This document shows positions 30,420 to 38,956 of a DNA stretch of 43,295 nt, in pieces. Position 1 is the stretch's first letter; each line of letters opens with the position of its first letter. Under the pieces are notes generated by a model that ran no database searches, was not told the origin of the DNA, and worked only from the letters and a program-made list of their open reading frames with translations. Source of the stretch: Methanoregulaceae archaeon (GTDB lineage Archaea; Halobacteriota; Methanomicrobia; Methanomicrobiales; Methanospirillaceae); contig JAJRBU010000116.1 of NCBI GenBank assembly GCA_028679315.1, positions 1-43,295 on the forward strand, read 5' to 3'. Made by a program: the position numbers and the translations under genes.

Positions 30420-31139
30420 TTAAAAACAGAATACCTCTCCGTCTTTCCCGGTATGAGGGAGATCCCAGGGGATGGTATGGCTCATGTGGACACATCTGAA
30501 ATCTCCCACGTCAAGATTATCGGCAAGAGCGCAGGCTTCGTCGTAGTTCATATGCTTGGGGATATGTACGGGAGGTGGGACCAGCGCATCAACGAAAAGG
30601 AGGTCGGCGTTGGAAAACCAAGAAAGAGTATCTGCGGGGAGGTCTGCATTTGAATCAGAAGTAAATGCAATTTTTGTCTTTCCATCAGACAGAACAAGAC
30701 CATATGCCTCTACAGGAGGATGGTTAACCGGGACCAGGGTCACCCCAAGTCCGAACAGAGTGAAGGGGAAGTACGGATCTGCAGCATTTCGCTTGAAATT
30801 CAGAAATCTGAAAATATTCCCGCAATAGTCAAGGACATGTGGAGCAGCATAGACGGCGGGCATAGCCTGGACGCGGTAAAATTCACCAAAACCCATAAAA
30901 TGATCATAATGGCCATGGGTCCATATCACGGCATCAATATGTGGGGATCCATAGATCAACAGCTGTTGTCGCAGATCGGGAGAAGAGTCGATAAGGATGG
31001 TCCTCTCCCCATGTTCGACAAGAAAGGATGTCCTCAGCCGGTGAATTCCATATTCAAGAGCAAACGCACATCGCGGGCAGGAACACCCTACCTTCGGCGT
31101 CCCTACTGCATCCCCGGTCCCCAGAACCGTAATTTTCAT
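30420..31139 (-). CDS. MBL-fold metallo-hydrolase (PhnP-like)
   Basis: MKITVLGTGDAVGTPKVGCSCPRC; HGHYDHFMG zinc motif; FTSDSNADLP. Confidence 0.88.
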   Translation of the reverse strand: MKITVLGTGDAVGTPKVGCSCPRCAFALEYGIHRLRTSFLVEHGERTILIDSSPDLRQQLLIYGSPHIDAVIWTHGHYDHFMGFGEFYRVQAMPAVYAAPHVLDYCGNIFRFLNFKRNAADPYFPFTLFGLGVTLVPVNHPPVEAYGLVLSDGKTKIAFTSDSNADLPADTLSWFSNADLLFVDALVPPPVHIPKHMNYDEACALADNLDVGDFRCVHMSHTIPWDLPHTGKDGEVFCF

Positions 31140-31140
31140 C

Positions 31141-32463
31141 CTATAACCAGTTCTGGCGGCGCACTGCACCCCTGTTGCTTACGAGGATGATTCCGCGTTC
31201 GATATCACAGTCATTGATATGGGATCTGCCCTCGATCAGCGCTGAAAGCAGGGCTTCCTTGATCATAATCCTGAGATCGGCACCGGAGAACCCTTCTGTG
31301 GTATCGGCAATAAGTCCATAATCGCATTGGCAATCGATGGAGGCGGTGATATGTTTAAGTATCTGAATGCGCATCTCCCTTCCTGGAAGGGAAAATTCCA
31401 CAATCTCGTCAAAACGTCGCCATGCCGCTTCGTCTAGCAGCTGAGGATGGTTGGTTGCGCCTATCAGGAGTACTCCGTCCCGGATAAGGCTTATCCTGTC
31501 GATGTTTTTCAGGAGTGCATTTACTGCCCTCTTCATGGCACCATGATCATCGGTGACCCTGCTCTTGGCAACGAAATCGAATTCATCAATGAATAAAATG
31601 CAGGGTGCGATCTGCTTTGCAAATTCAAAGATCCTGTCGATGTTCTTTGAGGTCTCTCCAAGATACTGCGAGGTTACCATCGATATGCGAACCTCGATGA
31701 GGGGGAGATGCATCTCCCTGGACAATCCCAGGGCGAGGCTTGTCTTGCCCGTACCGGGAGGTCCGACAAACAGGAGTTTTCCCACTTCATGAATACCATG
31801 CCGTTGCAGGGTCTCCCGGTGTTGCCGCGCAATCTTGATCTTGCTGATGATCCGGATCTGCTCATCCGTGCAGACGAAATTTTCGAATTTCTGTTCAACC
31901 TCATCCGGGGCACTGATGATGACAAGGTCCAGCCCAGATTTGAGGGATTCATCTCCGGAGAGGATTGTGGCAACCTTCTTATCAAGGAATATGCGTGTAT
32001 CCTCGTATGGCGGATTCGCAGCTCTGACAAGTTTGTAGGAAGGCGCAGTGGTATCAACGGATCCAAGGTAGAATGCCAATGCCGGGTTACTGCCGGCAAG
32101 ATTGATTCCCCCTTTCCTTACAAACATCCGTGCAGCCGCTTCGAGGCTTGTCACATGGATACGTTGGCCAAAATCATCACACGTGATAACAGGGATTTTG
32201 GATAGCTTTGAACAGGCATCCTGAATACCGAGACTACGCTTGATCATGCCTTCGCTGACAGAGAGGGGGCGCTTTACCTCTCCTTCACCGTTAACACCAA
32301 ATAACATCCGGCATTCCGGGGTAAGGTCATTGATGTCAAGGTTCTGGTGCTGGTTGAATATCTCCGCAGTGAGCGCTACCTCAAGGAGCTTTAACGTCTC
32401 ATCCTCTGGGGACATCTCTGTAACGTATGATATTGGTGCCGTGTTTCCATAAGCATATCTCAA
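31141..32463 (-). CDS. AAA ATPase (PAN/CDC48-like AAA domain with unassigned N-terminal region)
   Basis: Walker A GPPGTGKTS, Walker B ILFIDEFD, GATNHPQLLDEAAWRRFD; TTG start at 32463 overlaps the map stop (TTGA). Confidence 0.85.
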   Translation of the reverse strand: MRYAYGNTAPISYVTEMSPEDETLKLLEVALTAEIFNQHQNLDINDLTPECRMLFGVNGEGEVKRPLSVSEGMIKRSLGIQDACSKLSKIPVITCDDFGQRIHVTSLEAAARMFVRKGGINLAGSNPALAFYLGSVDTTAPSYKLVRAANPPYEDTRIFLDKKVATILSGDESLKSGLDLVIISAPDEVEQKFENFVCTDEQIRIISKIKIARQHRETLQRHGIHEVGKLLFVGPPGTGKTSLALGLSREMHLPLIEVRISMVTSQYLGETSKNIDRIFEFAKQIAPCILFIDEFDFVAKSRVTDDHGAMKRAVNALLKNIDRISLIRDGVLLIGATNHPQLLDEAAWRRFDEIVEFSLPGREMRIQILKHITASIDCQCDYGLIADTTEGFSGADLRIMIKEALLSALIEGRSHINDCDIERGIILVSNRGAVRRQNWL

Positions 32464-33347
32464 GCAGTAGTCACAATACACCCATCACTGGTGACAATGA
32501 CGGTGTGCTCGTGCTGGGATACGAGTGAACCTGGCACATCAGAAAGGACAGGATAAGAGCGGACAATGCCCTGGTTGATCAGGCTTGCAAGTGCGAGATC
32601 CTGTTTCCCATCACCAACCCAGCGTCGCGCAAAAGGCATTCCATGTCGTTTTCTTACCGATTCAAGCAATTTACGAGCGGAAGGCAGCCGCACGGGCTTG
32701 ACTGCAGTCTGCTGAAAAATCTCTATGCGCCTCTTCTCGCTTACCCTCCCAGAGCCCGTACTGGCAAACGGCTCGATGGCGAATACCATCCCTTCCTCAA
32801 GGATAGCCCCCCCCTGATAGGAGATGTTTGGGATACTCGGGGGGGTATGGATCGAATACCTGGCAAGGCCATGACCCGTGAGGTTGGTAATGGGGTGATA
32901 TCCCCGTGCTTCGATCTCATGCTGGATTATTCTTCCAAGTGCTCCGGATGTAACCCCGGGTTTCACCATCTCTATGGCATTAGTGAGTGCGGCTTCTGAA
33001 GCTTCAAGGAGCAGCGCGTTATCTCCTAGGTCGATCGTCACAGCGGTGTCCGCGATATATCCTTCCAGGTGTACACCCAGGTCCAGTTTTACGACATCTC
33101 CTCCCGAGAATATTCGCTGTTCTTCAGATGAAGCCGTATCATGTGCCGCATCTTCGTTAAACGAGAGATTGAGAGGGAATGCCAGCCCGGCGCCTTGATC
33201 CTCAACCATCTGCTCGATGGACTCGACAATTTCAAGGACCTGGTTTCCAATCTTTATCAGGGAAGACCCTTTTTCCAGGACAGCAGATGCGATCTTCCCC
33301 GCGTCACAATAATATGAGAGAGCATCCTCATCGGGCATCATGTTCAT
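32460..33347 (-). CDS. map: Type II methionine aminopeptidase
   Basis: KLDLGVHLEGYIADTAVTIDLG, GHGLARYSIHTPPSIPN, HEHTVIVTSDG. Confidence 0.93.
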   Translation of the reverse strand: MNMMPDEDALSYYCDAGKIASAVLEKGSSLIKIGNQVLEIVESIEQMVEDQGAGLAFPLNLSFNEDAAHDTASSEEQRIFSGGDVVKLDLGVHLEGYIADTAVTIDLGDNALLLEASEAALTNAIEMVKPGVTSGALGRIIQHEIEARGYHPITNLTGHGLARYSIHTPPSIPNISYQGGAILEEGMVFAIEPFASTGSGRVSEKRRIEIFQQTAVKPVRLPSARKLLESVRKRHGMPFARRWVGDGKQDLALASLINQGIVRSYPVLSDVPGSLVSQHEHTVIVTSDGCIVTTA

Positions 33348-34471
33348 ACCACCAGCTCACGGGGAAAAACGGTAAAATCCCGATATCCTGTCCGCGTTAT
33401 TACCCCGATATCCTCAAGCCTTACCCCTCCTGTCGTTTCATAGTAGAGCCCGGGTTCATTGGTGACAACATTTCCCCTGCAGAGAGCATCCCCTCCCGGC
33501 CCAAGGGACGGGAGCTCGTGAACCTCAAGCCCTACCCCGTGCCCGAGATTATGAATGAATCCTTCACCCTTCGTTCCATATCCCTGGCTGGCAAAAAGGT
33601 CAACCACAGCCTGATGCACCTCCTCTCCGGATATTCCCGGTTTCATGATGGAGGCTGCAAGGTCCTGTGCAGCCTTCACGGCATCGAACATCTCGCTTAT
33701 CTCCAATGACGGTTCACCTTTTACCACCGTTCGTGCCATATCTGAGTAATAACCGGTGTGTTCATTCCTTGGAAAAATATCGATCACAATCGGCTCTCCT
33801 TCGCACAATGTCCCGGTGCCCTTGGTATGAGGTACCGCAGTATCTCTCCCACAGGAGAGGATCGTATCCTTTGCACTACATCCCCTATGCATCAGCAGGG
33901 TATGCATATCAGATCGGATTCGTTCGGATGTGAGAGGTTTGCCATCGAGCCAGAGCATGCTGTTCCGTGCTTTTGATCTACGGATACAATCAATTGCATG
34001 GAGCATCGCTTGTTCCGCCGAGCGCTGAACCTTCTCGATTATGGATACCTCAGAGCGGGACTTTTTTGCTCTCATCAACGGGACTGTCCCCCGGTCAATA
34101 ATCACCCCGTTCAATTGATCAAGGTGACAGCCAAGGGCGTAGGGGAGGTCTGGGGGGATGAGGACCTTCCCTCCTGCCAGGCCTCCCACCATCCTTGCGA
34201 GGGCTCTCCATCGGTCCTTCTCTTCTTCAAGTATCCCGAATAGTCCGGCATCAGCCCGTGTCATGACCATCGTGGCTGCCTCTTGCTGGGCACGGGTGTA
34301 TTCCATCTGGGAAACAATGATCCATCCGCGCTCCCCGACTTTTCGAATATATATGATTGGATCGGTAGTGATGAAACGGGTGAGGTATCGCATGTCGGCA
34401 TAATCCGATGAACCGGCCATCACATACGCTGATGCCCCGCTCTTTTTGAGTGCCCGATCGAGCGCGTCCAT
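33344..34471 (-). CDS. Xaa-Pro aminopeptidase/dipeptidase-like M24 family protein
   Basis: Creatinase-like N-domain; VIDIFPRNEHTGYYSDMARTVVKG, HNLGHGVGLEVHELPSLG, TNEPGLYYETTGGVRLEDIG. Confidence 0.9.
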   Translation of the reverse strand: MDALDRALKKSGASAYVMAGSSDYADMRYLTRFITTDPIIYIRKVGERGWIIVSQMEYTRAQQEAATMVMTRADAGLFGILEEEKDRWRALARMVGGLAGGKVLIPPDLPYALGCHLDQLNGVIIDRGTVPLMRAKKSRSEVSIIEKVQRSAEQAMLHAIDCIRRSKARNSMLWLDGKPLTSERIRSDMHTLLMHRGCSAKDTILSCGRDTAVPHTKGTGTLCEGEPIVIDIFPRNEHTGYYSDMARTVVKGEPSLEISEMFDAVKAAQDLAASIMKPGISGEEVHQAVVDLFASQGYGTKGEGFIHNLGHGVGLEVHELPSLGPGGDALCRGNVVTNEPGLYYETTGGVRLEDIGVITRTGYRDFTVFPRELVV

Positions 34472-34530
34472 ACCGATCCATTTTGATTCCGGACCACAAG
34501 TAGTTTTATCATAGAAACTACCTATGTGTA

Positions 34531-34758
34531 ATGGACCTGGCGACGAAAGAAAAGTTCAAATGGAAATTTTATCGTCTTGCGATAATGCTGAATATCATCA
34601 TTCTGCTCGTTGCCATTGGAATACTTGCATGGTTTTTGGTACCTGGAGTATATCGGATTCCTGTCATTCTGATTATTGCTCTCCTGGTTGGTGGACTAAC
34701 GATCTATTTCCAGGGTCAATACAGAAAAACCCGGGAATGGCTACATGACCAGGAGTAG
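34531..34758 (+). CDS. Small two-TM membrane protein
   Basis: 75 aa with two hydrophobic helices. Confidence 0.6.
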   Translation: MDLATKEKFKWKFYRLAIMLNIIILLVAIGILAWFLVPGVYRIPVILIIALLVGGLTIYFQGQYRKTREWLHDQE

Positions 34759-34803
34759 ACAATCTATGACATAACAGAGTATTCTGTAATCCTCGGGGGA
34801 ATA

Positions 34804-35091
34804 ATGATCGAAAAAGTGAAGAGTGAAATTGAGCTGATGCAACGGCATATTGAAGTTCTGCGGACCGTTGTCGATCATGAACCGATTGGTATTATGAAAC
34901 TCTCCGAGATACTCGATCAGCCGTTTCATCGGATTCGATACTCGCTTCGTGTTCTGGAGCAGATGGGCTATATCCGAGCTTCACCTTCAGGCGCTGTGGC
35001 AACCGAACTCACCGCGGATCTCCTTGAACATCTCGATGAAGAGCTTGATGAAATGATGAGACTTCTCGAAGGAATGAAAAAAGCGCATTAG
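34804..35091 (+). CDS. Winged-helix-like predicted regulator
   Basis: EPIGIMKLSEILDQPFHRIRYSLRVLEQMGYIRASPSGAVAT. Confidence 0.65.
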   Translation: MIEKVKSEIELMQRHIEVLRTVVDHEPIGIMKLSEILDQPFHRIRYSLRVLEQMGYIRASPSGAVATELTADLLEHLDEELDEMMRLLEGMKKAH

Positions 35092-35162
35092 TCAGGCTCT
35101 TATGGGATGTAACGCTACTTTTAAAAGTATTTAGAAAGAATGTATTAAGGCACAGCATTTGT

Positions 35163-35235
35163 GCCGCCATAACTCAGTTGGTAGAGTGGCTGGCTGTTAA
35201 CCAGCATGTCACAGGTTCGAGTCCTGTTGGCGGCG
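35163..35235 (+). tRNA. tRNA-Asn (GTT)
   Basis: gccgcca/tggcggc acceptor, anticodon loop ctGTTaa, T-loop gttcgagtc. Confidence 0.94.
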
Positions 35236-35244
35236 CTTCAATCT

Positions 35245-35319
35245 GGGCCCGTAGCTTAGTCCGGTAAGAGCGCCCGGCTCATAACCGGGCGGTCATGCGT
35301 TCAAATCGCATCGGGCCCA
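35245..35319 (+). tRNA. tRNA-Met (CAT; elongator Met versus Ile2 not resolved)
   Basis: gggcccg/cgggccc acceptor, anticodon loop ctCATaa. Confidence 0.88.
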
Positions 35320-35488
35320 TCTTCATTTTTTCTTACCTCGTCCTTGAATCAGCAGGAGAAAAAAATCATGGAATGGTTCTCAATCCCAGTAGTGAATCCC
35401 GGACCGGTCCCTTATAGAGCGATACCCGCTCAATGAGTATTTTGAATATACTCAAAAGATATCGTTTCCGAAAGCAGAGGATTCTTCT

Positions 35489-36517
35489 ATGAAATGCCCT
35501 GTCTGTGGGGATGACTGTGTCAGAGAAGCACGGGAGATCATCGATATGATCCCTGCAGTATTCGCGGGATGCAAAGACTGCAGGATGACAATTCTTGATA
35601 AGAGTCTCCCTCCTCCAAAGGACTCCTATCATGAGGCCTGCAGCTGCGGAAGGCGATCTCTTGATGATGTTTTTGCCCATCTGTATACTCTCCTTGTCAG
35701 GGAAGGAATATTCACCGGAAAAGAAGCTCTCAGAGAGGTTGGATCACCTCTGCTCCACCCCGGTTATCCTATGGTGAATCCTCCGTTTTTACTAAAACGA
35801 TCGCTTGTTCTCCTCTCCCGTCATCCAGATAAGTCCGTTGCCCGGATGATAGTCGATGAAATCCCTGAAGTCCGGGGTGTTGTCAGGGCCGGGAAGTATG
35901 TGCCCGGAGTGACTGATACTTCCCTGAAGAAACCTCCCCGCACCTATGCACTGTTGGCAGGGTGTGATGTAAGAGCCAATGTCTTCCCGACAACGATAGG
36001 TCCTGTCGTGATCTACCAGCAGCATTCGGCAATCCATATTGAATTTCCCCGCGGTTACAATCCTAAAATACGTTCTGTTGAGGATCGGATAGCCAGGATA
36101 AAGCCCGGCTGGTTTGTTGACGTTTGCTGTGGAGCGGGAACGCTCGGTCTGACCGGTGCAAGGCTGGGAGTTCCACACGTCATTCTGAACGATGCCTGGT
36201 ACGCTGCGGCATTCTGGTCTGCATATAATACAAGAGTGAACTCGGAATTTTTCAAGGTTGATGACTTTAAAATGTATACGGATTATGCATCGATGGCAAA
36301 ACATCCGGTGGGAAAAGAACCGGTTTTGATCGCTGAGACAGAAGGCGCGCAGCAAATACAGATTTTCCAGGCGGATCTCCATGCTCTTCACCGGGTCATT
36401 CCGAAAGAACCAGTACTATCCGTAATCGATCTTTTTGATAAATCAAACCAGGCCAATTCAGGGAGAGTGATCAGAGGATGGATGTCACAGGTAAACGGCG
36501 AGGCCTTTATCCCCTGA
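35489..36517 (+). CDS. Uncharacterised methyltransferase-like protein with Cys-rich N-terminus
   Basis: N-terminal CPVCGDDC/CKDC/CSCG zinc-ribbon-like; SAM motif I-like VDVCCGAGTLGLTGARLG. Confidence 0.65.
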   Translation: MKCPVCGDDCVREAREIIDMIPAVFAGCKDCRMTILDKSLPPPKDSYHEACSCGRRSLDDVFAHLYTLLVREGIFTGKEALREVGSPLLHPGYPMVNPPFLLKRSLVLLSRHPDKSVARMIVDEIPEVRGVVRAGKYVPGVTDTSLKKPPRTYALLAGCDVRANVFPTTIGPVVIYQQHSAIHIEFPRGYNPKIRSVEDRIARIKPGWFVDVCCGAGTLGLTGARLGVPHVILNDAWYAAAFWSAYNTRVNSEFFKVDDFKMYTDYASMAKHPVGKEPVLIAETEGAQQIQIFQADLHALHRVIPKEPVLSVIDLFDKSNQANSGRVIRGWMSQVNGEAFIP

Positions 36518-36535
36518 TATTCAGATACTATATAC

Positions 36536-36843
36536 GGGGACTAGTCCGGGTGGTTCGGCGTCACCTGTCACCTGAAACCGTCGGAATGCAGGGGACGAAG
36601 TTTGCGGAAGGCCGAGGCGGGCTTCGGGAGTCGTGAGTCTCCTGACGTTGAAACCTCGTCCCATGAGGTCGGTGGACAGGGATCAAGGCTCCGGAGGGAG
36701 TGGCGACCTGCTGCTGCGGAGAACGGTTCAGGCCCGGAAGGGAGCAGACTTACCGTAGACATCCGGCGCCCATGGGGTTGCGGGGCGGAGGAGGGGGTCT
36801 CTGGCGAACGCTGACACGTGCGGTCGACCAAAAACGTGTCCCC
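36536..36843 (+). ncRNA. ffs: Signal recognition particle 7S RNA
   Basis: Conserved helix-8 sequence ggttcaggcccggaagggagcagac, 5' gggtggttcggcgtcacctgt domain, terminal pairing ggggac/gtcccc. Confidence 0.92.
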
Positions 36844-36859
36844 ACTGATTGTTACTATC

Positions 36860-37816
36860 ATGGCAAAAGTCACCATTATCGGGGCGACAGGCAATGTAGG
36901 AACATTTGCCGCGCATACCATAGCTGAGATACCCTATGTAAGCGAGATCCTTCTTGTCGGTCGGAATGGGAGGGAAAACCTGCTCTGTGGCATAGCCCAG
37001 GACATGAAGGACGCTTTTGCCGCATGCGGTAACTATACCGAGTTAAACTGGACGACGGATCTCTCTGATGTTGCCGGTTCGGATATTGTGATCTGCGCCG
37101 CAGGAGCTGCCAGGCAGGCTGGTCAGGACCGTCTTGATCTGGCTCTGGGCAATGCCCGGATTGTTGCATCCAATTCACGACACATCGGGGAGCATGCTCC
37201 CGATGCAGTGATCCTCATGGTCACCAATCCTGTTGATGTTATGACCTCTGTTGCACTCAGATACTCCGGTTTGGATCCATCCCGCGTTTTCGGACTGGGA
37301 ACCCACCTTGATTCAATGCGGCTCAAATCGCTCATCGCTTCCTTTTTCAAAGTTCATGTGAGTGAGGTGCATACCCGTATTATCGGAGAACACGGAGACA
37401 GCATGGTCCCTCTCTGGTCAGCTACCACTATTGGAGGTATCCAGATCAGCAACCTTCCCGCATTCTCCGGGCTACCTGTTGCCGATATGGTAAAGACGGT
37501 GAAATCAAGTGGTGAAGATATTATCAGAAACAAGGGATCAACGGTTTTTGGGCCTGGAGAGGCAATTGCTACCCTCGTTCAAACCGTGCTTGGAAATGAA
37601 AACAGGATCCTGACCGTTTCAGCCTATGTAAAGAGCGAAGTACACGACATCGGTGATGTATGTATTGGCGTTCCTGCCCGGATAAACCGCGACGGGGTGT
37701 TCCCGATTACCATAAAGATCGATCCCGACGAAATAGCCCAATTCCAGAATTCTGTGGAAAAAATCCGGGAAATAACCAGTGAACTGATGCAGCTTCTTGA
37801 AAAAGAAGAATCTTAA
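36860..37816 (+). CDS. mdh: Malate (lactate/malate family) dehydrogenase
   Basis: VTIIGATGNVGTFAAH, VTNPVDVMTSVA, GEHGDSMVPLWS; start MAKVTIIGA at 36860, not 36818. Confidence 0.93.
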   Translation: MAKVTIIGATGNVGTFAAHTIAEIPYVSEILLVGRNGRENLLCGIAQDMKDAFAACGNYTELNWTTDLSDVAGSDIVICAAGAARQAGQDRLDLALGNARIVASNSRHIGEHAPDAVILMVTNPVDVMTSVALRYSGLDPSRVFGLGTHLDSMRLKSLIASFFKVHVSEVHTRIIGEHGDSMVPLWSATTIGGIQISNLPAFSGLPVADMVKTVKSSGEDIIRNKGSTVFGPGEAIATLVQTVLGNENRILTVSAYVKSEVHDIGDVCIGVPARINRDGVFPITIKIDPDEIAQFQNSVEKIREITSELMQLLEKEES

Positions 37817-37845
37817 GATCTTCAATAGGGTTGATACATACCCTC

Positions 37846-38103
37846 TCAAGTAAGTGTCAGTTCGATGATCTCCGCCCTCTCAACGCCCTTTATCGCATTG
37901 ATATCTGCTTCCACGGTATCACTCTCACCCGCACCATCACCCACAACAACGGCAATTTTCAGTGCCTTTAATCCAAATCCAATCGGTTCTTCCCTTACAT
38001 CCTGAAGGCCCGGCACTTTCTTTTTTATCTGTTCTGTGAGATTATTGAGATCAATATCCGGGGATTCCGGCATGACGCGGAGAATGAGTGCAACGTTCCC
38101 CAT
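37846..38103 (-). CDS. Elongation factor aEF-1 beta
   Basis: 85 aa; MGNVALILRVMPESPDIDLNNLTEQI...FGLKALKIAVVVGD. Confidence 0.92.
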   Translation of the reverse strand: MGNVALILRVMPESPDIDLNNLTEQIKKKVPGLQDVREEPIGFGLKALKIAVVVGDGAGESDTVEADINAIKGVERAEIIELTLT

Positions 38104-38106
38104 CGC

Positions 38107-38265
38107 TTACGGTCCCCCAAATCCACATTTCGGGCAGGTATAGGGGATGCTCTGTTCCCTGCAACGCACACAGCGTCGTATCTCATATCCACATTTGGGG
38201 CATCCGAATTCCGCCGCACCCTGTTCTGCAAGGGGGGCATTGCATGAAGTACACTTCCGGATCAT
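38107..38265 (-). CDS. 52-aa double zinc-ribbon protein (HVO_2753-like); absent from the supplied ORF track
   Basis: MIRKCTSCNAPLAEQGAAEFGCPKCGYEIRRCVRCREQSIPYTCPKCGFGGP, four CxxC pairs. Confidence 0.85.
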   Translation of the reverse strand: MIRKCTSCNAPLAEQGAAEFGCPKCGYEIRRCVRCREQSIPYTCPKCGFGGP

Positions 38266-38316
38266 GTATTGTTTCACTCCAGATTATCAGTCCTTATATT
38301 ATCTTCCCTGAAGGAT

Positions 38317-38901
38317 TTAAAATCCGATGGTTGTACACTGAACCTTACGGCCATCGAGCAGATTCATGAGGCGGCGGAGATTACGACCGTTTAACACGAC
38401 GGCCTTTACCCCGGTAGCAATCACATAGCGTAGGAAACAGGGATCCACATCCTCTGTCGGGACATCCCCTGTTATCTGCTTCTGGAGTGTTCCCCCGGTT
38501 CGGATCCCATCGACAGATTTGAGAAGGATCAGGGGAAGTGAAAGACGGGATGCAATCCATACCGATATTGTGTCAGAAGTAACATCCCACGAATGAGGGA
38601 GCGGATCGGCGTTTCTGAGCAGGGTATAGGGGAGAAGAACCTCTACCCCGCGGGGAACCTGGAGGGAAGTGACGGTGCTCACGCCCTTTGAAGCAATGAA
38701 CCAGCCCATCTGCTCCATTGCAGCAATAGCCATCCAGTGGGCTGCATCACCAGAAGTACCCGTCTCCCGTACCAGTCTGGCAAACCTTCCTCCTCCGGGT
38801 ACGATCAGAACGGGCAATTGCCGCGTATTGAACAATTTGATGATGGGATCGATCTCATCCATGAGACTCCCACCGATCTTCACCACAAGGGGACTATTCA
38901 T
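38317..38901 (-). CDS. mfnE: Amino-acid-kinase family protein, probably MfnE (methanofuran biosynthesis)
   Basis: VVKIGGSLMDEI, VPGGGRFARLVRE, LLKSVDGIRTGG; short length; MfnE is inference from lineage and size. Confidence 0.6.
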   Translation of the reverse strand: MNSPLVVKIGGSLMDEIDPIIKLFNTRQLPVLIVPGGGRFARLVRETGTSGDAAHWMAIAAMEQMGWFIASKGVSTVTSLQVPRGVEVLLPYTLLRNADPLPHSWDVTSDTISVWIASRLSLPLILLKSVDGIRTGGTLQKQITGDVPTEDVDPCFLRYVIATGVKAVVLNGRNLRRLMNLLDGRKVQCTTIGF

Positions 38902-38956
38902 GAAAAGAGGATAAATTTCACCAGATTAATAATTTAAGGCTTCGAACACAAGTGCT

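Noticed and set aside
31141-32463. Calling the AAA protein a proteasome-activating nucleotidase
   Set aside because: Lacks a C-terminal HbYX motif and the recognisable PAN coiled-coil/OB N-terminus
36568-36927. ORFs of 117, 70 and 75 aa on both strands
   Set aside because: They lie over the SRP RNA and the mdh start; the helix-8 signature and terminal pairing explain the sequence
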